Shown piece by piece: positions 1 through 7,562 of a stretch of 41,303 bases of DNA. Numbering within the stretch: position 1 is the stretch's first letter; every line of letters begins with the position of its first letter. The translations under genes were made by a program, and so were the position numbers. The notes beneath the pieces were generated by a model. It worked only from the letters and a program-made list of their open reading frames with translations. It was not told the DNA's origin and did no database searches. This stretch comes from Akkermansia muciniphila (GTDB taxonomy: Bacteria > Verrucomicrobiota > Verrucomicrobiia > Verrucomicrobiales > Akkermansiaceae): assembly GCF_018709685.1 (NCBI RefSeq), contig NZ_JABDHQ010000021.1, forward strand, positions 1-41,303, written 5' to 3'.

Positions 1-234
1 GGGCCCCAGCTCACACTGGAGCTGGCCCAGAGCCACTTCCAGGGAAAACCTGGCTAGGGATTTGGCCTCCGCGGCAAAAAGATGTTTTTCGGAGAGTCTG
101 GTCTGAGAGGATGCAATGGTAAGAAGGCCAACGCTGAGGAGGGCCAGAAGCATCATCAGGGTGATGGTGGCAATCAGGGCAAAACCCTTGCTCATATGTC
201 TGGGTTTTGGATTCTGAGGAATTGTTCTTTTCAT
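1..234 (-). CDS. Prepilin-like protein, N-terminal part (runs off the left edge)
   Basis: Reading the minus strand from ATG at 234 gives 78 open codons that run off the window. The N-terminus has a short basic leader ending in HMSKG, then FALIATITLMMLL and a long hydrophobic stretch (about residues 18-42), then a charged amphipathic segment. This is the layout of a type IV pilin or pseudopilin class III signal (cleavage after the Gly of SKG-FALI). The usual Glu at mature position 5 is absent. Verrucomicrobial 'Verru_Chthon cassette protein A' and PilX-like proteins have similar N-termini, but only about 78 residues are visible, so the family is an inference. A second ATG at codon 14 could also be the start. 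It is divergent from pstB. Confidence 0.55.
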   Translation of the reverse strand, partial: MKRTIPQNPKPRHMSKGFALIATITLMMLLALLSVGLLTIASSQTRLSEKHLFAAEAKSLARFSLEVALGQLQCELGP

Positions 235-592
235 TAAAATTTTTATCTAAAAATTATTGAAATCTATTAAAAATGAGAGATGTAAAGCCGCTGTCAGTAG
301 GTTGGCCAGCATTTCATACCAACATACAAAATAGTTTTTTTCCAGCAAGAAAAATAGTTCTCAGTTTGCAAGTAAAAACGTATCTCTAAAAAGAAAAGAC
401 CAAGCGTATTCCTGAGGCCGCCCTCATTTGGTTTTATAGTCAGTTAAAAATTAACGGATTCTAAATCCGCTGCATGATTTTCTTTTTCTCAAAAAGCCAC
501 CTTAAGAAATTGTCACAAACTCGTAGTAGCCATGGAGGGCCGGATTTGGGATACCATGCGGGTAACGGCGCAAGATGCGCTTTTGAACGAAG
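235..592. other. AT-rich divergent intergenic region
   Basis: This 358-bp stretch lies between the divergent prepilin-like gene and pstB. It is clearly more AT-rich than its surroundings, as expected for two promoters back to back. I found no convincing ORF. A weak 5-bp hairpin (TGAGG/CCTCA) lies near 413-426. A TGTCAC at 511-516 recalls half of a Pho box, but no second half sits at the proper spacing. Specific promoters could not be assigned. Confidence 0.5.
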
Positions 593-1375
593 ATGACCCC
601 ACACCCAGCAGCAGCCGGACAGACCGCCGTAGAAGTGGATTCCCTGGATTTTTGTTATGGGAACAAGCAGTCTCTATTTCATGTCACCATGAGAATTCCA
701 AGAAACCGGGTGACGGCGTTTATAGGCCCTTCCGGCTGCGGAAAGTCCACGCTGCTGCGCTGCATCAACCGGATGAACGACCGTATTCCGGAGGCCCGCG
801 TCACGGGCGGCTCCATCCGCATTGACGGGGTGGACGTGACTTCCCCCACGCTGGACCCCATTCATCTGCGCCGGGAAGTGGGCATGGTGTTCCAGAAGTC
901 CAATCCCTTCCCGATGAGCATTTATGAGAACGTTTCCTACGGGTTGAAGCTGGCCGGGGTGAAAAACCGCGGTCTTCTGGATGAGGCGGTGGAGGAAAGC
1001 CTGCGCCACGCCGCTTTATGGGATGAAGTGAAGGACCGCCTCCATGTCTCCGCCAACGGCCTTTCCGGCGGCCAGCAGCAGCGCCTGTGCATTGCCCGCT
1101 CCATTGCCGTGAAGCCGCGCATTCTGCTGATGGATGAACCCTGCTCCGCCCTGGACCCCATCGCCACGGTGCGGGTGGAGGAGCTGATGCACAGGCTCAA
1201 GGAGGAGTTCACCATCATTGTAGTCACCCATAACATGCAGCAGGCTACGCGCGTTTCAGACCTGACGGGATTTTTCATGCTGGGCCGGCTGGTGGAATTT
1301 GATTCCACGGAGAAAGTTTTTTCCAATCCCTCCATGAAGGAAACGGAGGATTACATTACGGGAAGATTCAGTTGA
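593..1375 (+). CDS. pstB: Phosphate ABC transporter ATP-binding protein PstB
   Basis: ATPase subunit of the high-affinity phosphate importer PstSCAB on the cytoplasmic face of the inner membrane. At 260 aa it has normal family length. Walker A is GPSGCGKST (45-53), the Q-loop is near Q101, the ABC signature is LSGGQQQR (157-164), Walker B is ILLMDEP (177-183) and the H-loop His is in VTHNM (211-215). The text around [12 protein letters not shown] is diagnostic of PstB rather than a generic ABC ATPase. The start at 593 gives a short N-terminal tail before the first beta strand; an upstream ATG at 532 lies in another frame. phoU follows after about 185 bp. No pstS, pstC or pstA is adjacent, because the gene to the left is divergent and unrelated, so the permease must be encoded elsewhere. 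Confidence 0.96.
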   Translation: MTPHPAAAGQTAVEVDSLDFCYGNKQSLFHVTMRIPRNRVTAFIGPSGCGKSTLLRCINRMNDRIPEARVTGGSIRIDGVDVTSPTLDPIHLRREVGMVFQKSNPFPMSIYENVSYGLKLAGVKNRGLLDEAVEESLRHAALWDEVKDRLHVSANGLSGGQQQRLCIARSIAVKPRILLMDEPCSALDPIATVRVEELMHRLKEEFTIIVVTHNMQQATRVSDLTGFFMLGRLVEFDSTEKVFSNPSMKETEDYITGRFS

Positions 1376-1437
1376 CAGAAAGTTGATTATGGTTTTATCA
1401 AAATTTACTTCCAGGGGCGGAGCGGGCCGTTTTTCCT

Positions 1438-1463
1438 CTTCCTCCGGCGTTGTCCGGAGGAAG
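1438..1463. other. Perfect 10-bp inverted repeat between pstB and phoU
   Basis: CTTCCTCCGG and CCGGAGGAAG are separated by 6 nt. The hairpin lacks a U-tract on either strand, so it is more likely an intercistronic stabilising or processing hairpin than a terminator. It lies in the 185-bp spacer between pstB and phoU. Confidence 0.45.
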
Positions 1464-1560
1464 TCTTCATCCGCCGCCAGCAAGGACAGCCGGCGCAGGC
1501 AGCATCTTTTTTATCATGCGGGCAGAACCGCCGCCCGCCAGCAAGCCAATATTCCGAATC

Positions 1561-2208
1561 ATGAATCACGACGCACATGCCCTGAGGGAGTTTGACGCCG
1601 CCCTTTCCTCCCTGAATACGCATTTAATGCAGATGGCCTACAAGGCGCAGAGCGCCCTTGACCTGGCCGCCGCAGGACTTTTGCAGCAGAATGAATCCGC
1701 CGCCAACCAGGCGATTGCCGATGACGAGGAGCTGGACGAGCTGGAAATGACGGTGGACCGGGAAGGGCTGCACCTGCTGGCTTTTTACAGCCCGGTGGCC
1801 TCCGATCTCAAGGTGGTGCTGGCTTCCATACGCATGTCTTCCATGTATGAGCGGATTGGGGATGAGGCCGTCACGGTCGCCAAGAGGGCCAACAAGCTCA
1901 ACAAGCGCCCCCGCATCCGGGAGACTGCCCAGGCGGACCCCGTGTACCGGGAGATGGCGGAGCACTTCAGGGCTGTGAACAAGGCCGTTTCCACCTGGAA
2001 CGGGAAGGCTCTGGAGGAGCTGGCGCCTGCGTTGGAGACGCTGGCGGAGCATGCGGCGTCCCTTACCGGCATGTTTACCCGTCTGCCGGAACGGTATCAG
2101 GACAATCTGGTGGCCGTGGCGGATCTGATTTTTGTGGGCCGTTCCATGGAACGCATGGCGGAAGGCCTGCAAAAGGTGGTGGCAGAAGCCCTGTATGCGG
2201 CGGTGTAG
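1561..2208 (+). CDS. phoU: Phosphate signalling regulator PhoU
   Basis: PhoU is an all-helical protein that couples the Pst transporter to the PhoR-PhoB sensor pair and limits phosphate uptake. I chose the ATG at 1561 (215 aa, normal for PhoU), where the sequence begins MNHDAHALREFDAAL; the open frame continues upstream in low-complexity sequence that does not resemble the family. Two three-helix PhoU repeats are visible. The first carries the metal-binding motif as MYERIGDEA. In the second the equivalent is SMERMAEGL, so the usual Asp/His of the LERxADH motif is changed. No Shine-Dalgarno is seen. It is the downstream partner of pstB, the usual order in Pst operons. Confidence 0.92.
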   Translation: MNHDAHALREFDAALSSLNTHLMQMAYKAQSALDLAAAGLLQQNESAANQAIADDEELDELEMTVDREGLHLLAFYSPVASDLKVVLASIRMSSMYERIGDEAVTVAKRANKLNKRPRIRETAQADPVYREMAEHFRAVNKAVSTWNGKALEELAPALETLAEHAASLTGMFTRLPERYQDNLVAVADLIFVGRSMERMAEGLQKVVAEALYAAV

Positions 2209-2245
2209 CGGCGCAGGGGACGTTCAGATGGCTCCTCCCTGCTTC

Positions 2246-3205
2246 CTACCTGACGGTCCAGGTGATATTGCGCGTGGCGGACTGGCCGGGGCGCAGGATG
2301 ACGCTGGGGAAATGGGGCGTGTTGACGGCGTTGGGAAAGCCCTGGGCTTCCAGCGCGATTCCCTGGCGGGCCCGGGGCAGGTATTCCCCGGTATAAACCT
2401 GGAGGCCCGGCGCGTCCGTTGCCACCATCAGGCGGTGTCCGGATTCCGGGTCAAGAAGGATGGCGGCAATCTTGTCGCCGGGTTCTGAATCCAGCACGTA
2501 GTTGTGGTCCAGTCCGGCGGCTGTGTCCGGATGGGCGGCGGAATTGCGCTCGCCCAGCAGGGCTGCCTTCCGCAGGTCAAAGTCCGTACCTTCCACGGGC
2601 AGGATGCGCCCGTCCGGGATATTGGTTGAGTCCACCGGGGTGTAGGCGGATGCCCGCACCTCCAGCGTCATGGAGTCAATGGTGGGCTTGCTGGAGAGGT
2701 TCCAGTAGGCGTGGTTGGTAAGATTGACGATGGTGGCCGCGTCCGCGTACGCTTCCAGGCGCAGGTGGAGGGTTTCCTCCACCACGGTGTAGGTGGCCAC
2801 CACTTCCAGGTTGCCCGGGTAGTTTTCCTCCCCGTCTGCGGAGTGCAGGGTGAGCACCAGGGCGCTGCGCGTGGCTTCCTGAACCTGCCAGATTTTGCTG
2901 TCAAAGCCCTGGATGCCGCCGTGCAGGTGGTTGGGGCCGTTGTTGACGGCCACGGAGCGGGAGTCTCCGTCAATGGAGAACCTGCCTTTTGCGATGCGAT
3001 TCGCGACACGGCCGCAAATCGCACCGCAATAACAGGTGTCTTTCAGCATGTCTTCAAAGTGCTTGGGCCCAACGATCATGTCCATGCCGTCCTTGACGAC
3101 GGAGATGATGCGCCCTCCGTAGTTGCTGATGCGTACCGTCAACTTGTCGGAAGACAGTTCAAACAATTCTACTGGAGCGCCGCCGGGTAAGGTGCCGAAG
3201 ATCAT
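2246..3205 (-). CDS. galM: Aldose 1-epimerase (galactose mutarotase)
   Basis: Interconverts alpha and beta anomers of aldoses, mainly galactose, feeding the Leloir pathway. The 319 aa match the usual family length. Key parts are NYGGRI near 28-33, CGRVANRIAKGRF (64-76), NHLHGG (92-97, with active-site His95), NLTNHAYWNL (161-170, His165), LDHNYVL (232-238) and the catalytic base Glu286 in GIALEAQGFPNA. The preceding gene on the same strand, a glycine-zipper lipoprotein, ends only 34 bp upstream, so the two may be co-transcribed. It is convergent with phoU, with a 37-bp gap. In a gut mucin degrader it would handle galactose released from glycans; that role is inference. Confidence 0.95.
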   Translation of the reverse strand: MIFGTLPGGAPVELFELSSDKLTVRISNYGGRIISVVKDGMDMIVGPKHFEDMLKDTCYCGAICGRVANRIAKGRFSIDGDSRSVAVNNGPNHLHGGIQGFDSKIWQVQEATRSALVLTLHSADGEENYPGNLEVVATYTVVEETLHLRLEAYADAATIVNLTNHAYWNLSSKPTIDSMTLEVRASAYTPVDSTNIPDGRILPVEGTDFDLRKAALLGERNSAAHPDTAAGLDHNYVLDSEPGDKIAAILLDPESGHRLMVATDAPGLQVYTGEYLPRARQGIALEAQGFPNAVNTPHFPSVILRPGQSATRNITWTVR

Positions 3206-3239
3206 GCCGGTATGTAGCTGGTCAGGGAATGACGGCCAG

Positions 3240-3719
3240 TTAATAGGCCAGGACGCGGGAACCGTTGTTGCCGATGATCACGCGTACGCGCTGCCCAACA
3301 TAGATCGGGTTGTTCTTGCTGGCCACCTGGACGACCGTGTAGCTACGGGTGCCGTTTCTCTTCTGGTCCAGGCGCACGGTGATGCGCTGGCCGGTCGTGT
3401 TGTTCACGGCCTTGTCAATCTGGTTGCCGGCAATGCCGCCCAGAATGGCGCCGCCCGCCGCGGTGGCGTACTTGGCGTTGCCGCCGCCGAACATGGCGCC
3501 GGTGAGGCCGCCTGCCACGGCGCCGATGCCGGTACCGGCATTGGCGTTATTGGCCTGGATTTTGACGTTTTCCACGCTGGTGACCGTACCGGTGTAGGTT
3601 TCCTGGGCGCCGCCGATTTCGTTCATGTTGTAAGTGTTCGGGGAACCGAAGTTGGTGCAGGCGGTCATGGACAGAGCGATGGCTGCACAGCCGATGGTAA
3701 GAATGGAGGTTGTTTTCAT
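3240..3719 (-). CDS. Glycine-zipper (SlyB/OsmB-like) outer-membrane lipoprotein
   Basis: 159-aa exported protein. The signal peptide ends in a lipobox-like LSMTAC, so Cys21 is the probable lipidated residue. The middle (about 62-100) is a glycine-zipper repeat rich in GxxxG (GIGAVAGGLTG, GGAILGGIAGNQID), the two-helix membrane motif of SlyB, OsmB and related envelope-stress lipoproteins. The C-terminal third (ITVRLDQ, then VVQVASKNNPIYVGQRVRVI) forms a small beta domain as in SlyB-like proteins. It probably contributes to envelope integrity, inferred from family. A promoter at 3728-3757 places the likely transcription start within a few nucleotides of the ATG. galM follows 34 bp downstream. 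Confidence 0.85.
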   Translation of the reverse strand: MKTTSILTIGCAAIALSMTACTNFGSPNTYNMNEIGGAQETYTGTVTSVENVKIQANNANAGTGIGAVAGGLTGAMFGGGNAKYATAAGGAILGGIAGNQIDKAVNNTTGQRITVRLDQKRNGTRSYTVVQVASKNNPIYVGQRVRVIIGNNGSRVLAY

Positions 3720-3727
3720 GATGACAA

Positions 3728-3757
3728 TTTATAAAATGGGTTGAAGGTTAAGATCAA
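3728..3757 (-). promoter_or_regulatory. Sigma70-type promoter of the glycine-zipper lipoprotein gene
   Basis: On the minus strand, a -35 TTGATC (3752-3757), an 18-nt spacer and a -10 TATAAA (3728-3733). The -10 ends 8 nt before the ATG at 3719, so transcription should start at or next to the start codon. Confidence 0.55.
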
Positions 3758-3803
3758 GTAATTTCATGGTCAACGGGATGGATGTTTTACTTCCTCCCGG
3801 TGG

Positions 3804-3835
3804 AGAAAACCCTTGCCGGAAGGTTCCGGCAAGGG
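3804..3835 (-). terminator. Intrinsic terminator of the Cys/Lys-rich protein gene
   Basis: A perfect 10-bp stem (CCCTTGCCGG/CCGGCAAGGG, 3810-3835) with a 6-nt loop. On the minus strand it is followed by TTTTCTCC. It sits 30 bp past the stop codon at 3866. Confidence 0.75.
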
Positions 3836-3865
3836 CTGGTGTTCATTGTAATGGTTTCCGTGGGG

Positions 3866-4108
3866 TTAGGCCTTGGGAGCTTCTTCCTTTTTGGGGCAGT
3901 CGCAGGGCTTTTCACCCTTGCTGCAGGGCTTATCGCACTTTTTGCCGCACTTGCCTTCCTTATCGCATTTCTTGTCGCACTTTTTGTCTTTCTTGCAGCA
4001 CTTCTGGGCGGCGGGAGCGGAGGAGTCGGCCGGGGCGGCGGCTTCCTGGGCATAGCCGTTGACACTGAAGGCGAAAGCAAAGGCTGCTACAGCGAGGATC
4101 TTTTTCAT
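3866..4108 (-). CDS. Small exported Cys/Lys-rich protein, putative metal binder
   Basis: 80 aa from the ATG at 4108. I chose this start because it begins a clear signal peptide (MKKILAVAAFAFAFSVNGYA, probable cleavage after Ala20); the longer frame upstream gives unrelated sequence. A short Ala/Pro-rich linker follows, then a tail of about 35 residues with nine cysteines (37, 38, 44, 48, 54, 58, 62, 69, 71), mostly spaced as KKCDK-type units with Lys and Asp. The end is acidic and basic (PKKEEAPKA). The arrangement recalls metallothionein-like or metal-sequestering peptides, but I recognise no named family. It is monocistronic, with its own terminator at 3804-3835 and a hairpin in the leader (4143-4165). 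Codon use looks native. Confidence 0.75.
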   Translation of the reverse strand: MKKILAVAAFAFAFSVNGYAQEAAAPADSSAPAAQKCCKKDKKCDKKCDKEGKCGKKCDKPCSKGEKPCDCPKKEEAPKA

Positions 4109-4142
4109 GTTATTGATGTATGAGGTTGGTGGTGTTGATAGG

Positions 4143-4165
4143 GAACGGCATATGAACTGCCGTTC
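4143..4165. promoter_or_regulatory. 8-bp inverted repeat upstream of the Cys/Lys-rich gene
   Basis: GAACGGCA and TGCCGTTC around a 7-nt centre, 35-57 nt upstream of the ATG at 4108. It could be a repressor operator or a hairpin in the 5' leader. No clear -10/-35 pair could be matched to it. Confidence 0.4.
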
Positions 4166-4344
4166 TACGACTGATAGAGTAACAGAGTTTAAGATTTGTT
4201 CAAAAAAATGTGTAGTCATCATGTTTTTTTGAGGAAGGTTTTTGGTTCAATTGCGTTTTTGAAACCGGAGTAAGTCTGACAGTGCCGCGGCGCGTACGGA
4301 GCGGCGGCTTGCATGGCCTCCCTTCTTGAGGCACGGTAAGTAAC

Positions 4345-6864
4345 ATGAGTTCAGCCAAGGAACCTGTGATGCGCCGTTTTGGAAACGGTTTGACGGTTTT
4401 GATCAAGGAGGACAAGTCCCATCCCGTAGTGTCCCTCCAGTACTGGGTGGGCACGGGCTCCATGAATGAGGGGCATTGGCAGGGAAGCGGCCTTTCCCAT
4501 TTACTGGAACACCTGGTGTTCAAGGGAACGGAGAATTACTCCGGCCCGGACCTGGCCCGCAAGGTGCAGGAGCGCGGGGGCCACTGGAATGCGTATACCA
4601 GCGTGAACCGCACTGTTTATTATATAGACGGCCCGGCGGAGTCCTGGCAGATTTTCCTGAATCTCCTGACGGAGCTGGTGTTTTCCCCCACGTTCCCGGA
4701 AGAAGATATGGAACGGGAGAAGGAAGTGGTGCGCCGGGAGATGGCCATGTATGCGGATGATCCGGATTCCGTGGCCTACCAGCTTCTGATGCAGACGCTG
4801 TACCTGAAGCACCCGCGCCGCTGGCCCGTGCTGGGGGAACCGGCTTCCTTTGACGCGCTGACGCGCCAGGACGTGCTGGATTACCATGGCAGCCGCTATG
4901 TTCCGAACAACGTGGTGCTTTCCATCGCCGGAGATGTGGACGCCGCGGAGATTCTTTCCCACCTGGAACTGCTGGTGGAGGATTTGAAGTCCCGCCCGCT
5001 GAACCGGGAGCTTATCCCCCATGAACCGCACCAGTTCGGCTCCCGCAGGGTGCGGAAGGAATTTGCCGTGCCTTACTCCAAGCTGAATCTTGCGTGGCGG
5101 CTGCCCTGTTCCGGCCATCCGGATACGCCGGCTCTTTCCGCCCTGGCCAGTATTCTGGGCGGGGGGCGTTCCGCGCGTTTTTATGAAAAATTCCATGACC
5201 GGCTGGGCCTGGTGTATAGCATTGAGGTGCATTCCAACCAGTCCGAGTCTGACGAAGGGGCGTTCACCATCAGCATTGACGTGGACCGGGCCCAGCGCGA
5301 CAAGGTGCGGGACCTGGTGCTTCAGGAGCTCCGGGATCTGGCGCAGGAGGATTTTACGGAGGACCTGAAGAGGGTCTGCAAGCAGACGCGGGTCAGCCGT
5401 CTGCGCCGCAGGAGTTCCGCCGCCGGGGTAGCCTCGGAAATGGGGGCTGACTGGTTCGGCGCGCGCAATTTGAACCTGTCTTCCGAATGGCAGGAGGCCA
5501 TTGAACGGGTGACGACGGAAGACCTGCACCGCGTGTGCTCCACCTGGCTGTCTTCCCCGAATGTGACGGAAGTCAGCCTGGACCCCCTGGGCAGCAACGC
5601 CGAGGATGAAGACGGCTCCGCCGCCGGGGCGGAAACGGCCCTGAGCGAGCACGTGCTGGGCAATGGCATGAAGGTAGTGATCCGTGAAGACCACCGCCTC
5701 CCGCTGGCGTATGCCTGCCTGGCCTTCAAGGCCGGCTGCCGTGCGGAGAATGAACGGGACGCCGGAGTGACGGATTTGATGTCCGAGTGTCTGCTGAAAG
5801 GCACCGCCACGCGTTCCGCGGCGGACATCGCCCGTTTTCTGGAAGACATAGGAGGGGCCATCAATACTTCCACCGGCAATAATTCCCTGAGCGTGGGCTG
5901 CCAGATTCTGGCGGAAGACCTGGACGCCGGTCTGGAACTGATGGCGGATGTGGTGATGAACCCCTCTTTCCCGGAAGACGCCTTCCTGCGGGAAAAGGAA
6001 TCTTTTGTGGCGGATGCGGAGGAGGATATGGAAGACCCTCTTTCCGTGGCCTTCAGGCAGGAGCGTAAGGTGGCCTATGGGCCCGTATCCTACGGGAATT
6101 CCCCGTCCGGCACGCCGGAGAGCCTTTCTTCATTAACGGTCCAGGACGTGAAGAGCCAGTATGAACGCATCATTTGCGCTTCCAATGCCGTGATCTGCAT
6201 TTCCGGAGATGTCAGGAAGGAAGAGGTTCTTCCTCTTCTGGAAAAGCGTCTGGGGGGAATGCGGAAGGGAACGCCTCCTGTTCTGACTCCCACTCCTGCG
6301 CTGCAAGCCGGACGGGAAGTGGCCGTTCTGGACAAGCAGCAGGCCGTTCTGGTGGTGGGATTGCCCGGTGTGGACGTAGCTTCTCCGGAAATGGCCCAGG
6401 CGCTGGTCTTCCAGGCTTGGTGCAGCGACATGGCCGGGCCCGTGTTCACCAGCATCCGGGAGGAGGCCGGGCTGGCCTATTATGCCAGTTCCAGCCTGTT
6501 CATCGGCATGGATGCCGGGGGCATCTGCTTCTACCTGGGGACCTCCCCGGAGCAATTGGAGGAAGCCGGAGAGCGCCTGGAAAAAACGCTGGAAATGATT
6601 CATGAACGCGGCATGACGGAAGAGGAGCTGGAGCGTACCAAGGCCTCCGCCCTGTCTTCCCGCCTGCTGGCCATGCAGTCCAACGGAGCCCTGTGCCAGA
6701 TGCTGGCGCTGGATATCCTGTTCGGGCTGCCCCTGGATGCGTTTGAACGGCAGACGGACGCCATCAGGGGCATGACGCTGGACCAGGTGAACGCCTTTAT
6801 CAAGAAGGTGCTGGACCCCGCGCAGCCCCGGTCCGTGTCCATCGTCCGTCCGCCGCTTCCCTGA
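4345..6864 (+). CDS. Two-domain M16 family zinc metallopeptidase
   Basis: 839 aa containing two M16 (insulinase/PqqL-like) units in tandem. The first has the inverted zinc motif HLLEH (His52, Glu55, His56), and the third zinc ligand is probably Glu132 in VVRREMAMY, at the expected distance of about 75 residues. The second unit (from about residue 430) keeps the fold hallmarks (NGMKVVIREDHRLPLAY, LLKGTATRSAADIA) but the metal motif reads LMSEC, so it is catalytically dead, as usual for the C-terminal half of such peptidases. No signal peptide is visible at this start, so it is either cytoplasmic or an upstream start was missed. An alternative ATG lies at 4369. It is monocistronic, facing away from the Cys/Lys-rich gene. 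Confidence 0.92.
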   Translation: MSSAKEPVMRRFGNGLTVLIKEDKSHPVVSLQYWVGTGSMNEGHWQGSGLSHLLEHLVFKGTENYSGPDLARKVQERGGHWNAYTSVNRTVYYIDGPAESWQIFLNLLTELVFSPTFPEEDMEREKEVVRREMAMYADDPDSVAYQLLMQTLYLKHPRRWPVLGEPASFDALTRQDVLDYHGSRYVPNNVVLSIAGDVDAAEILSHLELLVEDLKSRPLNRELIPHEPHQFGSRRVRKEFAVPYSKLNLAWRLPCSGHPDTPALSALASILGGGRSARFYEKFHDRLGLVYSIEVHSNQSESDEGAFTISIDVDRAQRDKVRDLVLQELRDLAQEDFTEDLKRVCKQTRVSRLRRRSSAAGVASEMGADWFGARNLNLSSEWQEAIERVTTEDLHRVCSTWLSSPNVTEVSLDPLGSNAEDEDGSAAGAETALSEHVLGNGMKVVIREDHRLPLAYACLAFKAGCRAENERDAGVTDLMSECLLKGTATRSAADIARFLEDIGGAINTSTGNNSLSVGCQILAEDLDAGLELMADVVMNPSFPEDAFLREKESFVADAEEDMEDPLSVAFRQERKVAYGPVSYGNSPSGTPESLSSLTVQDVKSQYERIICASNAVICISGDVRKEEVLPLLEKRLGGMRKGTPPVLTPTPALQAGREVAVLDKQQAVLVVGLPGVDVASPEMAQALVFQAWCSDMAGPVFTSIREEAGLAYYASSSLFIGMDAGGICFYLGTSPEQLEEAGERLEKTLEMIHERGMTEEELERTKASALSSRLLAMQSNGALCQMLALDILFGLPLDAFERQTDAIRGMTLDQVNAFIKKVLDPAQPRSVSIVRPPLP

Positions 6865-7152
6865 GGAAGCGCGCGGGGCGGTGGTTTCCGCCCTGCCTGC
6901 CGGAGTTTGTCGCGCAGGCAGATGAATTCCGCCGGAGTTTGTTCCTGTACTGTACCGCGCACATGGGCATAGACGCCCGGCTGGGAGTGAAGGTTTCCCA
7001 GCCCTTGCAAAGTACGGCGGTGAAAGGAAGGAAATCTCCTGTGTGCTCCGTACGATCATGAAGGCGAAAGGAGGGAGCCTTCCTCTCCCGGCTGGATGTC
7101 TAGCGTTGTTACCTGCCTTTCCGGCGGGGAATTCCGTGCTGTACGCGGACGC
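6865..7152. other. Gene-free convergent gap with several hairpins
   Basis: No believable ORF lies between the M16 stop and the bactofilin terminator. The stretch contains stems GGGCGG/CCGCCC (6876-6893), CTGCCTGC/GCAGGCAG (6893-6921), GGGC/GCCC (6965-6978) and GGCTGGGA/TCCCAGCC (6979-7003), and a possible pairing of GTACGG with CCGTAC around 7014-7052. None has a U-tract. It may be a 3' UTR with stabilising hairpins, a small RNA, or a remnant. Confidence 0.4.
6899..6942. repeat. 12-bp direct repeat
   Basis: GCCGGAGTTTGT occurs at 6899-6910 and again at 6931-6942, inside the hairpin-rich gap after the M16 gene. No mobile element boundary is evident. Confidence 0.4.
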
Positions 7153-7184
7153 AAAAAAGCCGTTCCCTTTTTGAGGAACGGCTT
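7153..7184 (-). terminator. Intrinsic terminator after the bactofilin gene
   Basis: A perfect 10-bp stem (AAGCCGTTCC/GGAACGGCTT, 7157-7184) with an 8-nt loop. On the minus strand it is followed by a run of T (A6 at 7153-7158 on plus). It lies 24 bp past the bactofilin stop codon and ends the minus-strand cluster. Confidence 0.85.
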
Positions 7185-7207
7185 GGTAAAAATGGAGCGT
7201 TTTTTTC

Positions 7208-7528
7208 TTAACCGATTTCCGTGCGGCCCAGCAGGTGGGCACCTTCTTCCATGGCGAGACTGCGGGTCTTCATGTCTCCCACGACGCGGGCCTGCTGCTT
7301 GAGCTCGCAGCGGTCAGAGGTGACTTTGCCTTCTACATTGCCGTAAATGCGCACGTCTCCGGCGGTGATGTCACCCTTGATCTGGGCGGTTTCTCCGATG
7401 GTGACCTTTCCCTTGTCGGAAATGATTTCACCTTCAATCTTGCCGTCGATGTGCATGTCGTTCTGGAAACGGATGGTTCCCTTGATTTCAATGCCGGAGG
7501 CGAGGAAGTTTGTTACGTTGTCTGTCAT
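7208..7528 (-). CDS. Bactofilin (polymer-forming cytoskeletal protein)
   Basis: 106-aa protein made almost entirely of short beta repeats with the bactofilin pattern: IEIKGTIRFQNDMHIDGKIEG, then GKVTIGETAQIKGDI, then DVRIYGNVEGKVTS and so on. Bactofilins assemble without nucleotide into filaments that scaffold cell-wall enzymes, polarity factors or DNA partition proteins. The length is typical and short N- and C-terminal tails flank the domain. It follows frr by 34 bp on the same strand, so it may be read from the pyrH promoter, and it is closed by the terminator at 7153-7184. Confidence 0.92.
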   Translation of the reverse strand: MTDNVTNFLASGIEIKGTIRFQNDMHIDGKIEGEIISDKGKVTIGETAQIKGDITAGDVRIYGNVEGKVTSDRCELKQQARVVGDMKTRSLAMEEGAHLLGRTEIG

Positions 7529-7562
7529 TGTCGTAAAATGGTTGGGGATGGAGGGGTCTGGC

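Noticed and set aside
448-470. Sequence CGGATTCTAAATCCG resembling a tRNA anticodon arm (TCT)
   Set aside because: No matching acceptor, D or T arms around it; the T-arm position is a poly-pyrimidine run. Taken as chance.
505-530. Possible Pho box (TGTCAC) upstream of pstB
   Set aside because: Only one half-site; the second repeat 11 bp away does not match.
2213-2242. Possible shared terminator between phoU and galM (GCAGGG/CCCTGC)
   Set aside because: Only 6 bp with an 18-nt loop and no T-run on either strand.
4501-5694. 397-codon minus-strand frame within the M16 peptidase gene
   Set aside because: Shadow; no start context, no domain.
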